Assembly (NCBI GenBank): GCA_964390545.1
Contig: CAYMJV010000015.1
Location: 1-46,414, forward strand
Direction: 5' to 3'
DNA: 46,414 bases
Source: CAYMJV01 sp964390545
Lineage (GTDB): Bacteria > Desulfobacterota > BSN033 > UBA1163
This document shows, piece by piece, positions 8,906 through 18,900 of this stretch. The notes under the pieces were generated by a model. That model saw nothing but the letters and a program-made list of their open reading frames with translations, had not been told where the DNA came from and made no database searches. Positions within the stretch are counted from its first letter, which is position 1. Each line of letters opens with the position of its first letter. Made by a program: the position numbers and the translations under genes.

Positions 8906-9104
8906 TAAACGAAATGTCAAATGCCAAAGTTCAAATACCAAATCAATTCCAAAGCCCAAATAAGATGTCGAAATCGAAGATCCTGAATCAAGTTCAGGAC
9001 CTGGTTCGGCATGACAAAAGTGTCATTCTGAACTTGGTTCAGAATCCCGTTTTGGAATTTGACATTTATTTGACATTTGGATTTTGAAATTTGAAATTTG
9101 TCCT
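8906..9104. mobile_element. MITE-like A/T-rich inverted-repeat element inside the operon
   Basis: Non-coding filler between two operon genes. Its ends are related A/T-rich inverted sequences built on AAATGTCAAATGCCAAAG-like units. Its centre is the palindrome-rich stretch with GTTCAGGAC and GTGTCATTCTGAAC at about 8979-9045, a type seen as dispersed mini-elements in many environmental genomes. It starts 1 nt from one stop codon and 8 nt from the next start codon, and the downstream gene lacks a ribosome-binding site, as expected if the element had inserted there. Confidence 0.55.
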
Positions 9105-11015
9105 TTAGGGTATCCACGCCCAGAGCTTGAGGCGCAGCCAGTCGGTCAGTTCGTGCGTCCAGATCCAGATCAGTTTGCGTCGATCAATGGTAATTTTGCC
9201 AACCCCTTCCATGCCGGGACGAAGCCGTTCTGAAGTATTTTCCAGATGCGCTTCCACACGAAAGTAGTTTCGGCCCTCTTTGGCTGTCGAAACCGGAGTG
9301 ATTTTATCGACGATAAGCTGAAACGTGTCACCTGGCATGGACGGAAGCACCAATTCCCCTCGCTGGCCAACCGAAATATCGGCAATGTCACGCTCGTCAA
9401 CCTCTACGATCACTCGGTAGGATTCAAGAGGGGCTACTTCGAACAATACCTGACCCCGCTCCACAGGGGCACCTAATGACTGACTTAAGTCCCCCTTCAT
9501 AATCACTCCATTGAAAGGGGCGACAACTTTTGTCCGCGCTAATTGCTCATCAAGCAGAGAAAGCTGAGCCTCTGCCTGATCGATCTTGGCCTGGATGACC
9601 CGGATCTGCGGCCGGTCGTGTTTTGCCATGGCCTCGCGGTGCTGCTTGAGAAGTTGTTCTTTTTGGCTTGACCACTTGAGGCGCTCGAGTTTGAGATCCC
9701 TGTCATCGAGAAGACAAAGCAAATCTCCCAGCTTCACAATATCACCAGCGCGCACCCGTGCCTCCGAAATGTATCCATTGAAAGGAGCACTGACCACACG
9801 CTGGACAGTCCCTTCAAGGGTGGTGTTTGCAGAGACCCGATAGTCACCATTAGCGTACACAAAGAAGATGACAAGCCCGGCCACAACCATAGCACCCATC
9901 TTGAGGGCCAGATGCCCTGGACCGAAGAGCTTTTTCAATTGCGCCACAAATGAATGTCCTGCCTTTGTGATCAGCCATCTTTCCTCTTTTCGCTTGGCAT
10001 CAAGGATCGGACCTATGAGAGCAGCTACCGTTTCACAAAGTTCCACCGTGGCTTGGTCAAAGGTCTTGTCCGCTGGACGTTCGAGCGTCAGCCCTCCGAA
10101 AAACTTCCCATCAATTCTCAGAGGGATGGTGCAAATCGCACCTGCCCCGTGCTGCCGGGCCAGTTCCTCATGTGCGCGAGTGACCATGGGGGCAACATCA
10201 GAGGGCAAGGGATAAACAATTACGGCCTGCTGGTCCGTGGCCTCATCCATCGCCGATCCAATGGCCCGGACCAGATTCATTTGTTTACCAAACTCAGCGC
10301 TGTGGGATAATGCACTAACCCGCAAATGCTTGCGGTGCTCAAACCCAAGGCTCACCCGTTCGCATTCCAACTTCGTCGCTACCCTCGTCACAAAGGCCAT
10401 CGCCGCCTGTTGGAAACGTTCGTGCTCGACAGCGCTTGCCACTAAATCGAGGACTGTTTGAAGACGCTCATTCGTCTCTGTCGCCTTCAACGCATCCGCC
10501 CGCCGAAGCATGACTTCGAGCCAAGCAATCCCCCAGTGAAGCTGCCTCATAATCTCTTGGATTTCATGCGAAGGACGGTAGTTCACCTCCAGAACAACGA
10601 CCCCGTGAATCTTCCCGGAGGCCTCTATGGGATAGGCAATATGATGGCTTTCGACGACCAAATTCTCAGAGGATGGGGCAGACTCTGCTTTGACAAGGAG
10701 ACCCCGGCGCTCCTTCAAGGCACGTTCCGCTGCTCCCGTAAGATGCTTTACGCTGAAATTGGGGTTTGGCCAGACGGCAGCAGGTGTGAAGGGTCCTCGG
10801 TCAGGCATCCCGAGCAACACCAGTGCGCTCCGGACACCCTTAAGCATACTACATTGAAGAGAGAGCCAACTCTGGCAGAATGATTTGGGGGTAGCGGCTT
10901 CGGCGAACTGGCGCCAGAGGTCCTGATCGAAGTCAGAACCCTGACTGTCCCCTGTTTCGCCTACTTTAAAACGGGAGCGCGGTCCATCTCCAAGGTCTGA
11001 CGGGATTTGCACCAT
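9105..11015 (-). CDS. Tandem GAF sensor fused to a HlyD-type membrane adaptor
   Basis: About 636 residues. Two GAF-like domains are predicted in the cytoplasm (about 50-175 and 190-345, the second with CTIPLRIDGKFFGGLTLERP). One membrane helix follows near 377-393, and then a periplasmic HlyD-type adaptor (lipoyl halves around VVSAPFNGYISEARVRAGDIV and VVAPFNGVIMKGDLS, a coiled coil between them, then a beta-barrel and a C-terminal amphipathic end). GAF domains bind small ligands or mediate dimerisation, so the export apparatus may be controlled allosterically. The ATG at 11013-11015 is used; an in-frame TTG at 11028-11030 is possible, and neither has a convincing ribosome-binding site. It is co-directional with its neighbours (79 nt upstream gap, repeat element downstream). 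Confidence 0.85.
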   Translation of the reverse strand: MVQIPSDLGDGPRSRFKVGETGDSQGSDFDQDLWRQFAEAATPKSFCQSWLSLQCSMLKGVRSALVLLGMPDRGPFTPAAVWPNPNFSVKHLTGAAERALKERRGLLVKAESAPSSENLVVESHHIAYPIEASGKIHGVVVLEVNYRPSHEIQEIMRQLHWGIAWLEVMLRRADALKATETNERLQTVLDLVASAVEHERFQQAAMAFVTRVATKLECERVSLGFEHRKHLRVSALSHSAEFGKQMNLVRAIGSAMDEATDQQAVIVYPLPSDVAPMVTRAHEELARQHGAGAICTIPLRIDGKFFGGLTLERPADKTFDQATVELCETVAALIGPILDAKRKEERWLITKAGHSFVAQLKKLFGPGHLALKMGAMVVAGLVIFFVYANGDYRVSANTTLEGTVQRVVSAPFNGYISEARVRAGDIVKLGDLLCLLDDRDLKLERLKWSSQKEQLLKQHREAMAKHDRPQIRVIQAKIDQAEAQLSLLDEQLARTKVVAPFNGVIMKGDLSQSLGAPVERGQVLFEVAPLESYRVIVEVDERDIADISVGQRGELVLPSMPGDTFQLIVDKITPVSTAKEGRNYFRVEAHLENTSERLRPGMEGVGKITIDRRKLIWIWTHELTDWLRLKLWAWIP

Positions 11016-11094
11016 AGTGAAACAAATCAATCTCTAAGGTGTTGAGGAACGAGCCCAGGGATCTCGCTGACCTCTGGGCAAAATTCCATTTGCT

Positions 11095-11448
11095 TCATGA
11101 TATGGGCGCGTCGGTTGGCTGCCGAGCCTCAACGTCCAGCTTGCCGTATCGTGCCTCATAATCCCGGATGACGTTACTCAGCACCAGAGACAGGCGCTTC
11201 GCCACAAAAGGGCTCAACACGATACGGTCCGAAAGCTGAACCGTCACTTCCCTCTGACTGGCATCCCAGGACTGATTCATCCCGAAGAAGAGAACGACCT
11301 CTTCGCGCGTCCCGGCTACATTGAATACATTGGCGTACGCACTCCGCATGTTTGAGCTATCCCAACGGATTTTCAGCTGGGTCGTGTCCTGTGTCGTTGC
11401 TCCACCTGCCCCTGTCGCTTCACCGCCACGCTCTTCTTTCTTTGCCAT
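11095..11448 (-). CDS. DUF3467 family protein
   Basis: A 117-residue soluble protein. After a low-complexity Gly/Glu/Ala N-terminus, residues 25-105 match DUF3467: IRWDSSNMRSAYANVFNV, then EEVVLFFG, then VQLSDRIVLSPFVAKRLSLVL and YEARYGKLD. The family has no assigned biochemical role. A GAGGAGG ribosome-binding site lies just before the ATG, and a strong sigma-70 promoter is upstream. The same domain begins the next protein upstream, so the cluster uses two copies, perhaps as a regulatory or assembly pair (inference). Confidence 0.85.
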   Translation of the reverse strand: MAKKEERGGEATGAGGATTQDTTQLKIRWDSSNMRSAYANVFNVAGTREEVVLFFGMNQSWDASQREVTVQLSDRIVLSPFVAKRLSLVLSNVIRDYEARYGKLDVEARQPTDAPIS

Positions 11449-11500
11449 ATGACCTCCTCAAAATTGAATGATTTTCAGTCTTTTCCCTTTAATGGATAAC

Positions 11501-11529
11501 AGTTTACATGACCTGTCATACCCTGTCAA
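11501..11529 (-). promoter_or_regulatory. Strong sigma-70-type promoter for the DUF3467 gene and the genes below it
   Basis: On the minus strand a perfect TTGACA (11524-11529) is followed after exactly 17 nt by TAAACT (11501-11506). It lies in the 132-nt gap between the two DUF3467 genes, so the exporter-like genes need not depend on read-through from the giant gene. Confidence 0.55.
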
Positions 11530-11580
11530 GGACGCCCACTCCCTGGTATTAGACCATGGTTGAGATACTATTTCTTCAAA

Positions 11581-12762
11581 CTATTCCCCAAAGTATACAG
11601 TAAGAAAATCTCTTCCCTTCCTGTCCCTCCCCCCGGCGAGGTGTCCAAATGTACGGGTTCTCACCGGATCATACAGACAGTGAAATTGTTCGTCAGGAAT
11701 CGAATAGTGGCGACACATTTCCAAGAAGAAGGTGTACAGTTCTTCAAGCCGAAAATTGGCGCCGTACATGTTAATGTCGAAGGATGATCTGGGATTATTT
11801 TCCTCGTTCACTTCGAGATAGAGAAACTTATCACGACCAACTTTTTTTGAAGCCAAATCGATAACCCTTTTGATTATTTCAAAAGGCTTTCTTTCAGGGT
11901 GCTGGTAAAAGGTTTCTGATAATCGTTCCACTATGTCCCCGGCCGTGAACGCAGGAAAACACGTGTACCTTGCCAGAGCGCCTCTTGTATTATCGGCAGC
12001 ATCCCACTTAAATCCCAAATGAGACACGTAAGGATCAGGTTGACTCGGTTTTTTCCTCATGGCTTCTTCATATCTATTTCTGAACTCCAAATAGGCCTTC
12101 ACAACGCAGGTCGCTTCGTCTTCTTCAATACCAAAACCCACCAAAGTTGCTTCCGGCAGGTTTTGCTCAAAGGTCTCCAGAAATGTTTTCGGCATACTCA
12201 TTCGTACACCGATATCCAATATTTTTTCATGAGGGTTCTGCTTGATCGAAGTTCCCTTGAATGCTAACAAAAAACGGTTAGGTAGAAGGGTTTTTTCAAA
12301 GACCTTGAAAGAACGTTCGACCCCGACCCTAAGGTCAAGGTTTTTCAAAAGTTCAAAAAGCAAGCCGACTCGTTCAACTGCCTCTCCTGATTCAAAAGGA
12401 GGGAGACGCAGGGATGGGACGGTTCTCTGACGATTCTGTATCGAGACCTTTTTATCCACTGGGCCGTATGTTGACTCATATTTCTGGATAGCATTCTGCA
12501 GTGCGGTGAGCAGCCGCTTGGCCGTAAAAGGATTGAGCACGATCCGGTTTGTGAGCCGCACCCCCTTCTCGTCTTTATCCAACGAATTCCTCTCCCCAAA
12601 GAGAAGCATGATCTCCTCTCTGACCGCCGTCACCTTGCATAGGTTGGCGTAGACACTCCGGATGTCGGAGCTATCCCAGTGGATTTTCATCTGAATACTT
12701 TCCGATGTGGGATTTGGACCTACTCCAATTTCTTTACTACTAGGGTCTTCGTTTCTCGCCAT
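11581..12762 (-). CDS. DUF3467 domain fused to an unrecognised C-terminal domain
   Basis: A 393-residue soluble protein. Residues 23-100 are DUF3467-like and clearly related to the 117-residue neighbour (IHWDSSDIRSVYANLCKV; RIVLNPFTAKRLLTALQ; YESTYGPVD). Residues about 115-393 form a second domain rich in alternating strands and helices, ending in GRDRKGRDFLTVYFGE, which I do not recognise. Its repeated strand segments with Lys/Tyr (VVKAYLEF, FLTVYFG) recall ABBA-type prenyltransferase folds, but only faintly. First gene of the cluster downstream of the giant gene, separated from it by a hairpin terminator. The ribosome-binding site is weak (AAGGG). Confidence 0.75.
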   Translation of the reverse strand: MARNEDPSSKEIGVGPNPTSESIQMKIHWDSSDIRSVYANLCKVTAVREEIMLLFGERNSLDKDEKGVRLTNRIVLNPFTAKRLLTALQNAIQKYESTYGPVDKKVSIQNRQRTVPSLRLPPFESGEAVERVGLLFELLKNLDLRVGVERSFKVFEKTLLPNRFLLAFKGTSIKQNPHEKILDIGVRMSMPKTFLETFEQNLPEATLVGFGIEEDEATCVVKAYLEFRNRYEEAMRKKPSQPDPYVSHLGFKWDAADNTRGALARYTCFPAFTAGDIVERLSETFYQHPERKPFEIIKRVIDLASKKVGRDKFLYLEVNEENNPRSSFDINMYGANFRLEELYTFFLEMCRHYSIPDEQFHCLYDPVRTRTFGHLAGGRDRKGRDFLTVYFGE

Positions 12763-12814
12763 AACCCTTACGACTCAGAATGATTGTTCTTCAAAGTCTT
12801 TCCTGTTGTATCTT

Positions 12815-12864
12815 CAAAAAGGCCGAACGACCAGAAGTCTGTCCTCTGGCAGTTCGGCCCCCTT
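12815..12864 (-). terminator. Hairpin terminator between the 21-kb gene and the exporter-like cluster
   Basis: GGCCGAAC (12821-12828) pairs with GTTCGGCC (12852-12859), with an inner CCAGA/TCTGG stem. On the minus strand it is followed by a run of five T residues. It lies about 40 nt after the giant gene's stop codon. It may stop most transcription and let a fraction read through. Confidence 0.75.
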
Positions 12865-12902
12865 TTCCCTTCCCCCGTTTGCAAAATGCTCTTTAGTTCT
12901 CC

Positions 12903-15900
12903 CTATTTCTTGCACCCCTTAGTTGTATTGGGTTTGCTGTCACCTCCACAGGGAAGCATGACTTCAATGCCGCTGTTAGGATTGTAGGTACCATCAGTCG
13001 CAAGATGACTCACAAAATGCTTTACCCAAGAGGCACATGGATCAATTTTCGCCTCATGGCATGGTTTCTCTTCGTACCACTTAAATTCTTCGTACTTGCT
13101 GGACCCCTGGATAACCCTATCCTTGCCTGGCCCACCGAACAAGGTATCTTTACCGTAACCACCCACAAGTAGATCGTTACCAGCGCCGCCGTACATGATA
13201 TCGTCACCGCCCTGGCCGAAGAGGATGTCGTCTCCGTCCCCGCCGTCCATCGTATCGTTACCGACAATCCACTCATCACCCGGTCCATCATGACGATCCT
13301 TGTGGTGATCCGAATCGTACCACCCATACTGGTTCCCGCGCCCATGGCCCCAATCATGATCATGATACCAAAAGTCATAGTGCCAGCAGTCATGGCCGCC
13401 CGGCCACCCGCCTGATGTGACCGTCACCTGAGGCGCAAGGTAGCTCCAATTGTCACCTACCAATACGTCATCTCCATCCCCGCCGACGAGCAAGTCGTTC
13501 CCAGCGAAAATGCGGTCGATATGATGCTCGAGTCGCGTCTGAACCCGCTTGCCCTGTTTCACCGAAATGACCACATCCCGCAGATCATGGGCCACATCGT
13601 CGAGCTCGTCAAGCGCCCAGTCTGCCTCATCCCCTGCTTTCTCAAGATCATGGAAAAGATGATGGAAATCGTCTACCAGACGAACCGGCACTGCCAACGA
13701 CGGCGTCATAACCACCATGTCATCGCCAACCATCAGATCATTGCCGGCGCCGCCGTCCATCTCGTCATTCCACAGACGGAAGGTCTGGTCTACTATGACA
13801 TCCTCGTGGCTGTAGCAAGGATGATGATCATCCGCATCGCCCACCGCATGATGGAGTCGATGGATCAAGTCTCCAAATTCATCGAAGCCCTTGAGGAGAT
13901 CCCAACTCATATGAAAGGCTGATTCAATGAACGTCTGGTTAACCGTTACATTCGGAGAAAAAACGACCGCATTGTCACCTACAAGCGTGTCGTCGCCCGC
14001 ACCTCCGTAGAGTTTATCGTTTCCAGCAAGGAGATCGAAGTGGTGCGCCACGTCGGTGATGATTGAGGCAAGAGGCACCAGGTAAGTTCCATCAACACAG
14101 GTAAGAACATTGTCATCCGGTAGGATGGGAAGGTCGCTGCTAACGTGAGTAATCACGCCGACAAACGGGTTTAGATCTTTACCTGGAAGAACTGAGACGA
14201 TCGGAACAATCGTAGTGCCCAGGTCACTCAAGACGACTCCTGCAAACTGGCCGTTCCCGTCAATCAAATGGAGGCCTCGCAGCACGTTGGGTAGCGCGCT
14301 GTCAGAATCGACTCGCGTGGCATCGTCGCCCACCAGAATGTCGTTTTCATCGCCTCCATCCAATACATCGTCCCCAGCATTGCCGACCAAGAAATCGTTC
14401 CCAGTGTCACCCTTCAGCGTGTCGTTGCCCCGACCGCCAAATAAAGCATCGTCACCAGCACCGCCTTCAAGAATGTCGTTTCCATCCTCAAGCAGCGAGA
14501 CGAGAAGCAACTGAGTCTCCCACTCATTGTAACCCCATACATTCCTGGCATAGTGTTTAGTCCCGTCAGCGTTGTAAGTACCAGTCAGGAGTAGAAGGTC
14601 TGCGTTAAGGAGATCCGAAACCATGGCTGCGCTCAGATCCTTCCAGCCAAAATCGTTCGGATTATACGCACCTGTGATCATTCCGACGTCGGTCAGAAGC
14701 ACGTCTTTGCGTGGCGTGCCGTCCTCGTTGTAAGAACGAGTGATGATTCCAGCGTCACCAAGAAGGATGTCGTTGCCTGCGCCACCTGTAAGAATATCTT
14801 TCCCCGGGCCGCCATCCAGCTCGGCTGGAGCCATGACGTCACTGCTGAGGATGATCGTGTCATCCCCGAGGCCGCCTGAGCCGCGAATCGAACGAACCCC
14901 CTCATATTCCAGCGTGAAACCGAAGGCCGATACGGCTATGGTCTCCTCCCCCTCCTCAGCGGCCGGGTCGTCCACGTGAGTGAGAATGAACACCTCGTCG
15001 CCGTCTTCGGTGTTGATGGTCAGCCGCTCGGCTGCCCGCGGACCCATGTTCAGAACCAGCGTGCCGTCGGCCTGAACGTCCGCCAAAAGGATGACGAGGA
15101 TGTCCTCGATCCGGGTAATCCCGCCGGTTGCTGTAAACTCCACAACCTCATCTTCGATGGGTAGATCCTTCTGCACTCGCAGAAAATCCGAAGCCGCCTG
15201 CTGGATGAAAGCAGACTGCAGGAAATCCAGAATGTCAAAGCCATCACTGCCGTCAACTAGTCCGTCCACGCTGCCCTGGCCACGGAAATAGAAGGTGTCG
15301 TTCCCAGAGCCGCCGGTCAGGTTCTCGACATCATTGAAGGTGAACATCCCGTTCAGAATGCCGGTATTACGACCGAGGATCTCCCAACTATTGAGTCTGC
15401 CGTCCGGACCCATCAAGGTGTCGATGCCCTCACCGCCCGAAACCTCGGCAGGCACGGAAACACTCCGGAGATCAAATAGATCGTCGTCCTTTTCCCCGAA
15501 AATCTCGACCAACGGGGCATCGATCTGCCCACGAGGGGCTATGGTGGAGCCGCCCGGATCGGCGTTACCATAGTCGCCGAAAAGTTCCACTGTGGTAAAG
15601 GCCTTGATGGTCGCCCCCTCTTCAATGATCGGATCATCCCCTGCCCTCAGGGATACCTTTCCTTGTTTAGACCAAATCGTGACACCGTCCGGAACCAGAA
15701 TGTTGTCCGTTTCGCCGGGCCCATCCTCAGTGGTAATCACAAGAGCTCCGCCGGCGAAGATCCCCTCCATGTCACTCACACCACCCAGTGTCAAAGGACC
15801 CGTGTTGCTTATCCAGACCTCTCCTGTGTCGGAGTAGCCTTCGAGGTTGTCCACCTCCGTCCTAACAGGTTTGCCCTGCTCGCCAATATCCGAAGCGGCA

Positions 15901-18900
15901 TAAAGCCGAGTCGCTCCGGATGTAACGTTGGCACCGCCAGGATTTCCATTGAGAATCCTGCCCGGGCTCTGGATGAAGGCCGTGTATCCGTCACCTGTGC
16001 CCACCTGCTTCAGGAGCAAGTCGTCATCCACTTCAAAGAGATATGCATTCAGGGCGCTGTACGCCGTCAGCGCGCCTGAACTCGAGGAATCCGTGTCCAC
16101 ATCCAGATCCCCCCCGGCCAAGTGAAGACCGATCCCCCCTGTCTTTGCATTAAGGGTAATGCTTCGGCCGATCACATCGGCCACATCGTCGCCGGCTGCA
16201 TCCAAAAGAGACACAGCGGCTTCCAGGCTCACATCCCCTGCCGTGGACCAGATCTCGTCCACGTAGAAATCACCCACTGGGTCGCGCAGAAAGATGTTTG
16301 CACCTGCCTTAACCTCGGCCTCTCCGATTGACGTTTGACCGCCTGCAAGGATCTGTTCGATCTCGAGAAAATTCTCGGCCTTCCCGATCGCACCAGCCGC
16401 ATTCAGATAAAGGCTGAGGCTCTTCACATTCACTTCATCGTTGTCCACCCCATCATAGATGGATCCGCCGGGTACCTCGATCTTGACTTCACCACCTGCA
16501 TTGACGCGAGAGATAGAGAGGTCTCCGGCGACCTGTTCGATGTGCAGATCTCCCGTGACTTCTCCACTCAGCTTGCCCAAAGCGTAGAGTTGGATACGGA
16601 ATGGGTCCACACCGTTTTCGGCCTCAACGGAAGCTCCAGCCCTCAAACTCAAGTTGCCATCAGTGCTCACGGCTGCGTCTGTTCCCACATAGGGATCTAT
16701 GACCGCGCCGCCCGCCACAAGGCGCACATTGCCTCCGGCTGCAATGGAGTCAACCACGAGATCTCCCTCGGTTTCAAGGGCGACCCCAGCTCCTGCCGCG
16801 ATGTTCACGCCGTCAGGAGCATCCACATCGACGTCATTCCATACCTGAAGAGTCAGAGTTTGTATTTGGTTAGGATCATCAAGGGCATAGGTCACACTCA
16901 AAACGTCATCCACACCGGCGTAGGTCAGGATTTCCTGATGCTCACTCGACAGGTTCTCAAAACCTCCGGAAAGGTCAATGGTGACCACGCCTGTCACGCG
17001 ACCGATCTGGCCGTTTTCTCCTCCGGCTTTCAGCGTCAGATGGTTGGCGATGATGTTGGGCGTTTCAACAGGCGCCCCAACCCCGCCGCCGCCCTCTGCA
17101 TCCGGGTAGAGGAAGTTGAAAAGGGACTGGGAGATCTGATAGCGCAGGACGCCGGAAGAGAAGGTGCGACTCGTAATTCGCTCCTGCCTCTCCTGTTCTG
17201 AAACCTGGTAGATGAAGTTCGGATCGTACGCTTCGCCTCCATAAGTCTCATGTACGCTTTGATACCGCTCCTCCAGGGTGGAGGGGTCCTGCTGAAGGTC
17301 ACCATAGGTGTATCCAAACTCCAGCAAGTGCACACGGCTGAAATCCCCCTGATCCCGGTAGAGCACCACGTCATCGGCCCCTTCGATCTTGATGTCCAGG
17401 ACGATCGGGATCTCGCTGATAGCGGCATCGAATCGGGAAAGGGCCAACTGGATCGTCGTTTCATTCAAGACCACCGCATAGTAGGCAAGGCCTTTGTCCA
17501 GATTCGCATAGGGCATATGGGCGCTCTCGCCCTGATACCGGTAGAACGCTCCTTCCGATGTGCGCACCACCTGCTCTGCCTGAAGCATGACCCGCGCTCC
17601 CGGCGCCAGAGTCTCCAGGTCATAATCCAGAACCATCTCGGCATCCGGGACCACCTCGGCCCACTGGCTTGTATCGCTAAAATTTTCCTGACCTAAGTCA
17701 ACCCCGACACTAAAGAAAACCTGATCTCCGGTCTGAAGTCCGTGAGCCTGGCTGAAGGTGATCGCATTTTGCTCTGCGTCAATGATCTCAATCGCCATCT
17801 CACGCTCCACTTCGCCGAGTTTTGCGTTGCGGTATGTTTCCCAGTAAGCGTGGTAGAGCTGGGTTTGGGTGTTCTCTTCAGCCCGGATGGAAGCCTCTGC
17901 CGCAGCCTGGGCTTGTTGCCCGGTCAACTGCAGTTTCTGATCGAGGGCCTCGGCTTCCTCCTGGGTTCGCGGTCTGAACTCTTCGTAAAAGGCGTCCAGA
18001 ATGGCGCCTTCAACTGCTTCCAGGACCACGTTGCCTTGTTCGGAGTAAATAGAAGCCTGGACACCTTCCCAGGATTGAGGTTGGCTGAGTTTCAAGTCCC
18101 CTTCCACTTCCTGAATATAGATGTCTCCATCGGCCCTGGCTGCCACGCCGCCCGAACCCAGAACATCGCTGTCGACCTGAAGCGGCAAAGCCTCGCTTCC
18201 AATGGCCCCTGACCCGGCATAAAGCTCGATCCGGTTGCCGCTGACGAGGGCAGACGCGTCAAAGGGTTGAATTCCGTCACCGGCGTGCAGGACGACATTC
18301 CCCTTTGTCGAAATTATCTGGTTCACAACCATGGTGCTGCTTTGATTGCCTTCAGCGTCAAAAACAACCCGGAGCTCAATATCGCCGTCAGTCGTAATAC
18401 TCACCCCTTGCGAATCATTCTGTGCCGCCATGAACATCAAGGTAGAGTTCGGCGTTTTCCCGCCTTCCACATTGGCCCGCACGGATTTTGCGGCCTGGAT
18501 CTCTGGGCTTACGCCCAGAACCGCCGCTTCATCCCCAAAGATGACCGACCCTGTGGTGGAGACCAGGCTCACAGCTCCCTCCCCGGGCTCAGTGATGGTA
18601 CCCTGGAGATAGAGATCCTTAACTGTGCGAACGCTCGTTGAAGGGGTCGCCGGGCCTTCCAGGAACTGAATATCGATGTCGCGGTCCGCTTCGAGCGTAT
18701 GGGTGTAGTAGTCCTTTTGACCGACTATCTGCGTAGTCAGCAGATGAATTGTCTTATACCTCATCCATCCGCCGCCCGTCGTCCACTTTTGGACCTGGTA
18801 GGAGTAATTCAAAAAGCTACTCTCGTAGGTCACTTGTGCGTCCGTAGAGGAACCGGTCACATCGGTCCATTTCGTCGTATCCGAATAATCCTGGTCACGA

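Noticed and set aside
3930..12762. Ordinary type I secretion or RND efflux operon
   Set aside because: No ABC transporter ATPase, RND pump or TolC-like gene is present; the ATPase is SecA-like and the adaptors carry M50 and GAF domains.
13113..13265. CRISPR array or DNA-level tandem repeat
   Set aside because: The periodicity comes from RTX nonapeptide codons, with no identical repeats or unique spacers.
16335..17201. 288-codon plus-strand frame opposite the giant gene
   Set aside because: A shadow of the repetitive GC-rich minus-strand gene: it has no ribosome-binding site or recognisable protein features. The same applies to the other plus-strand frames in 13-34 kb and 40-45 kb.
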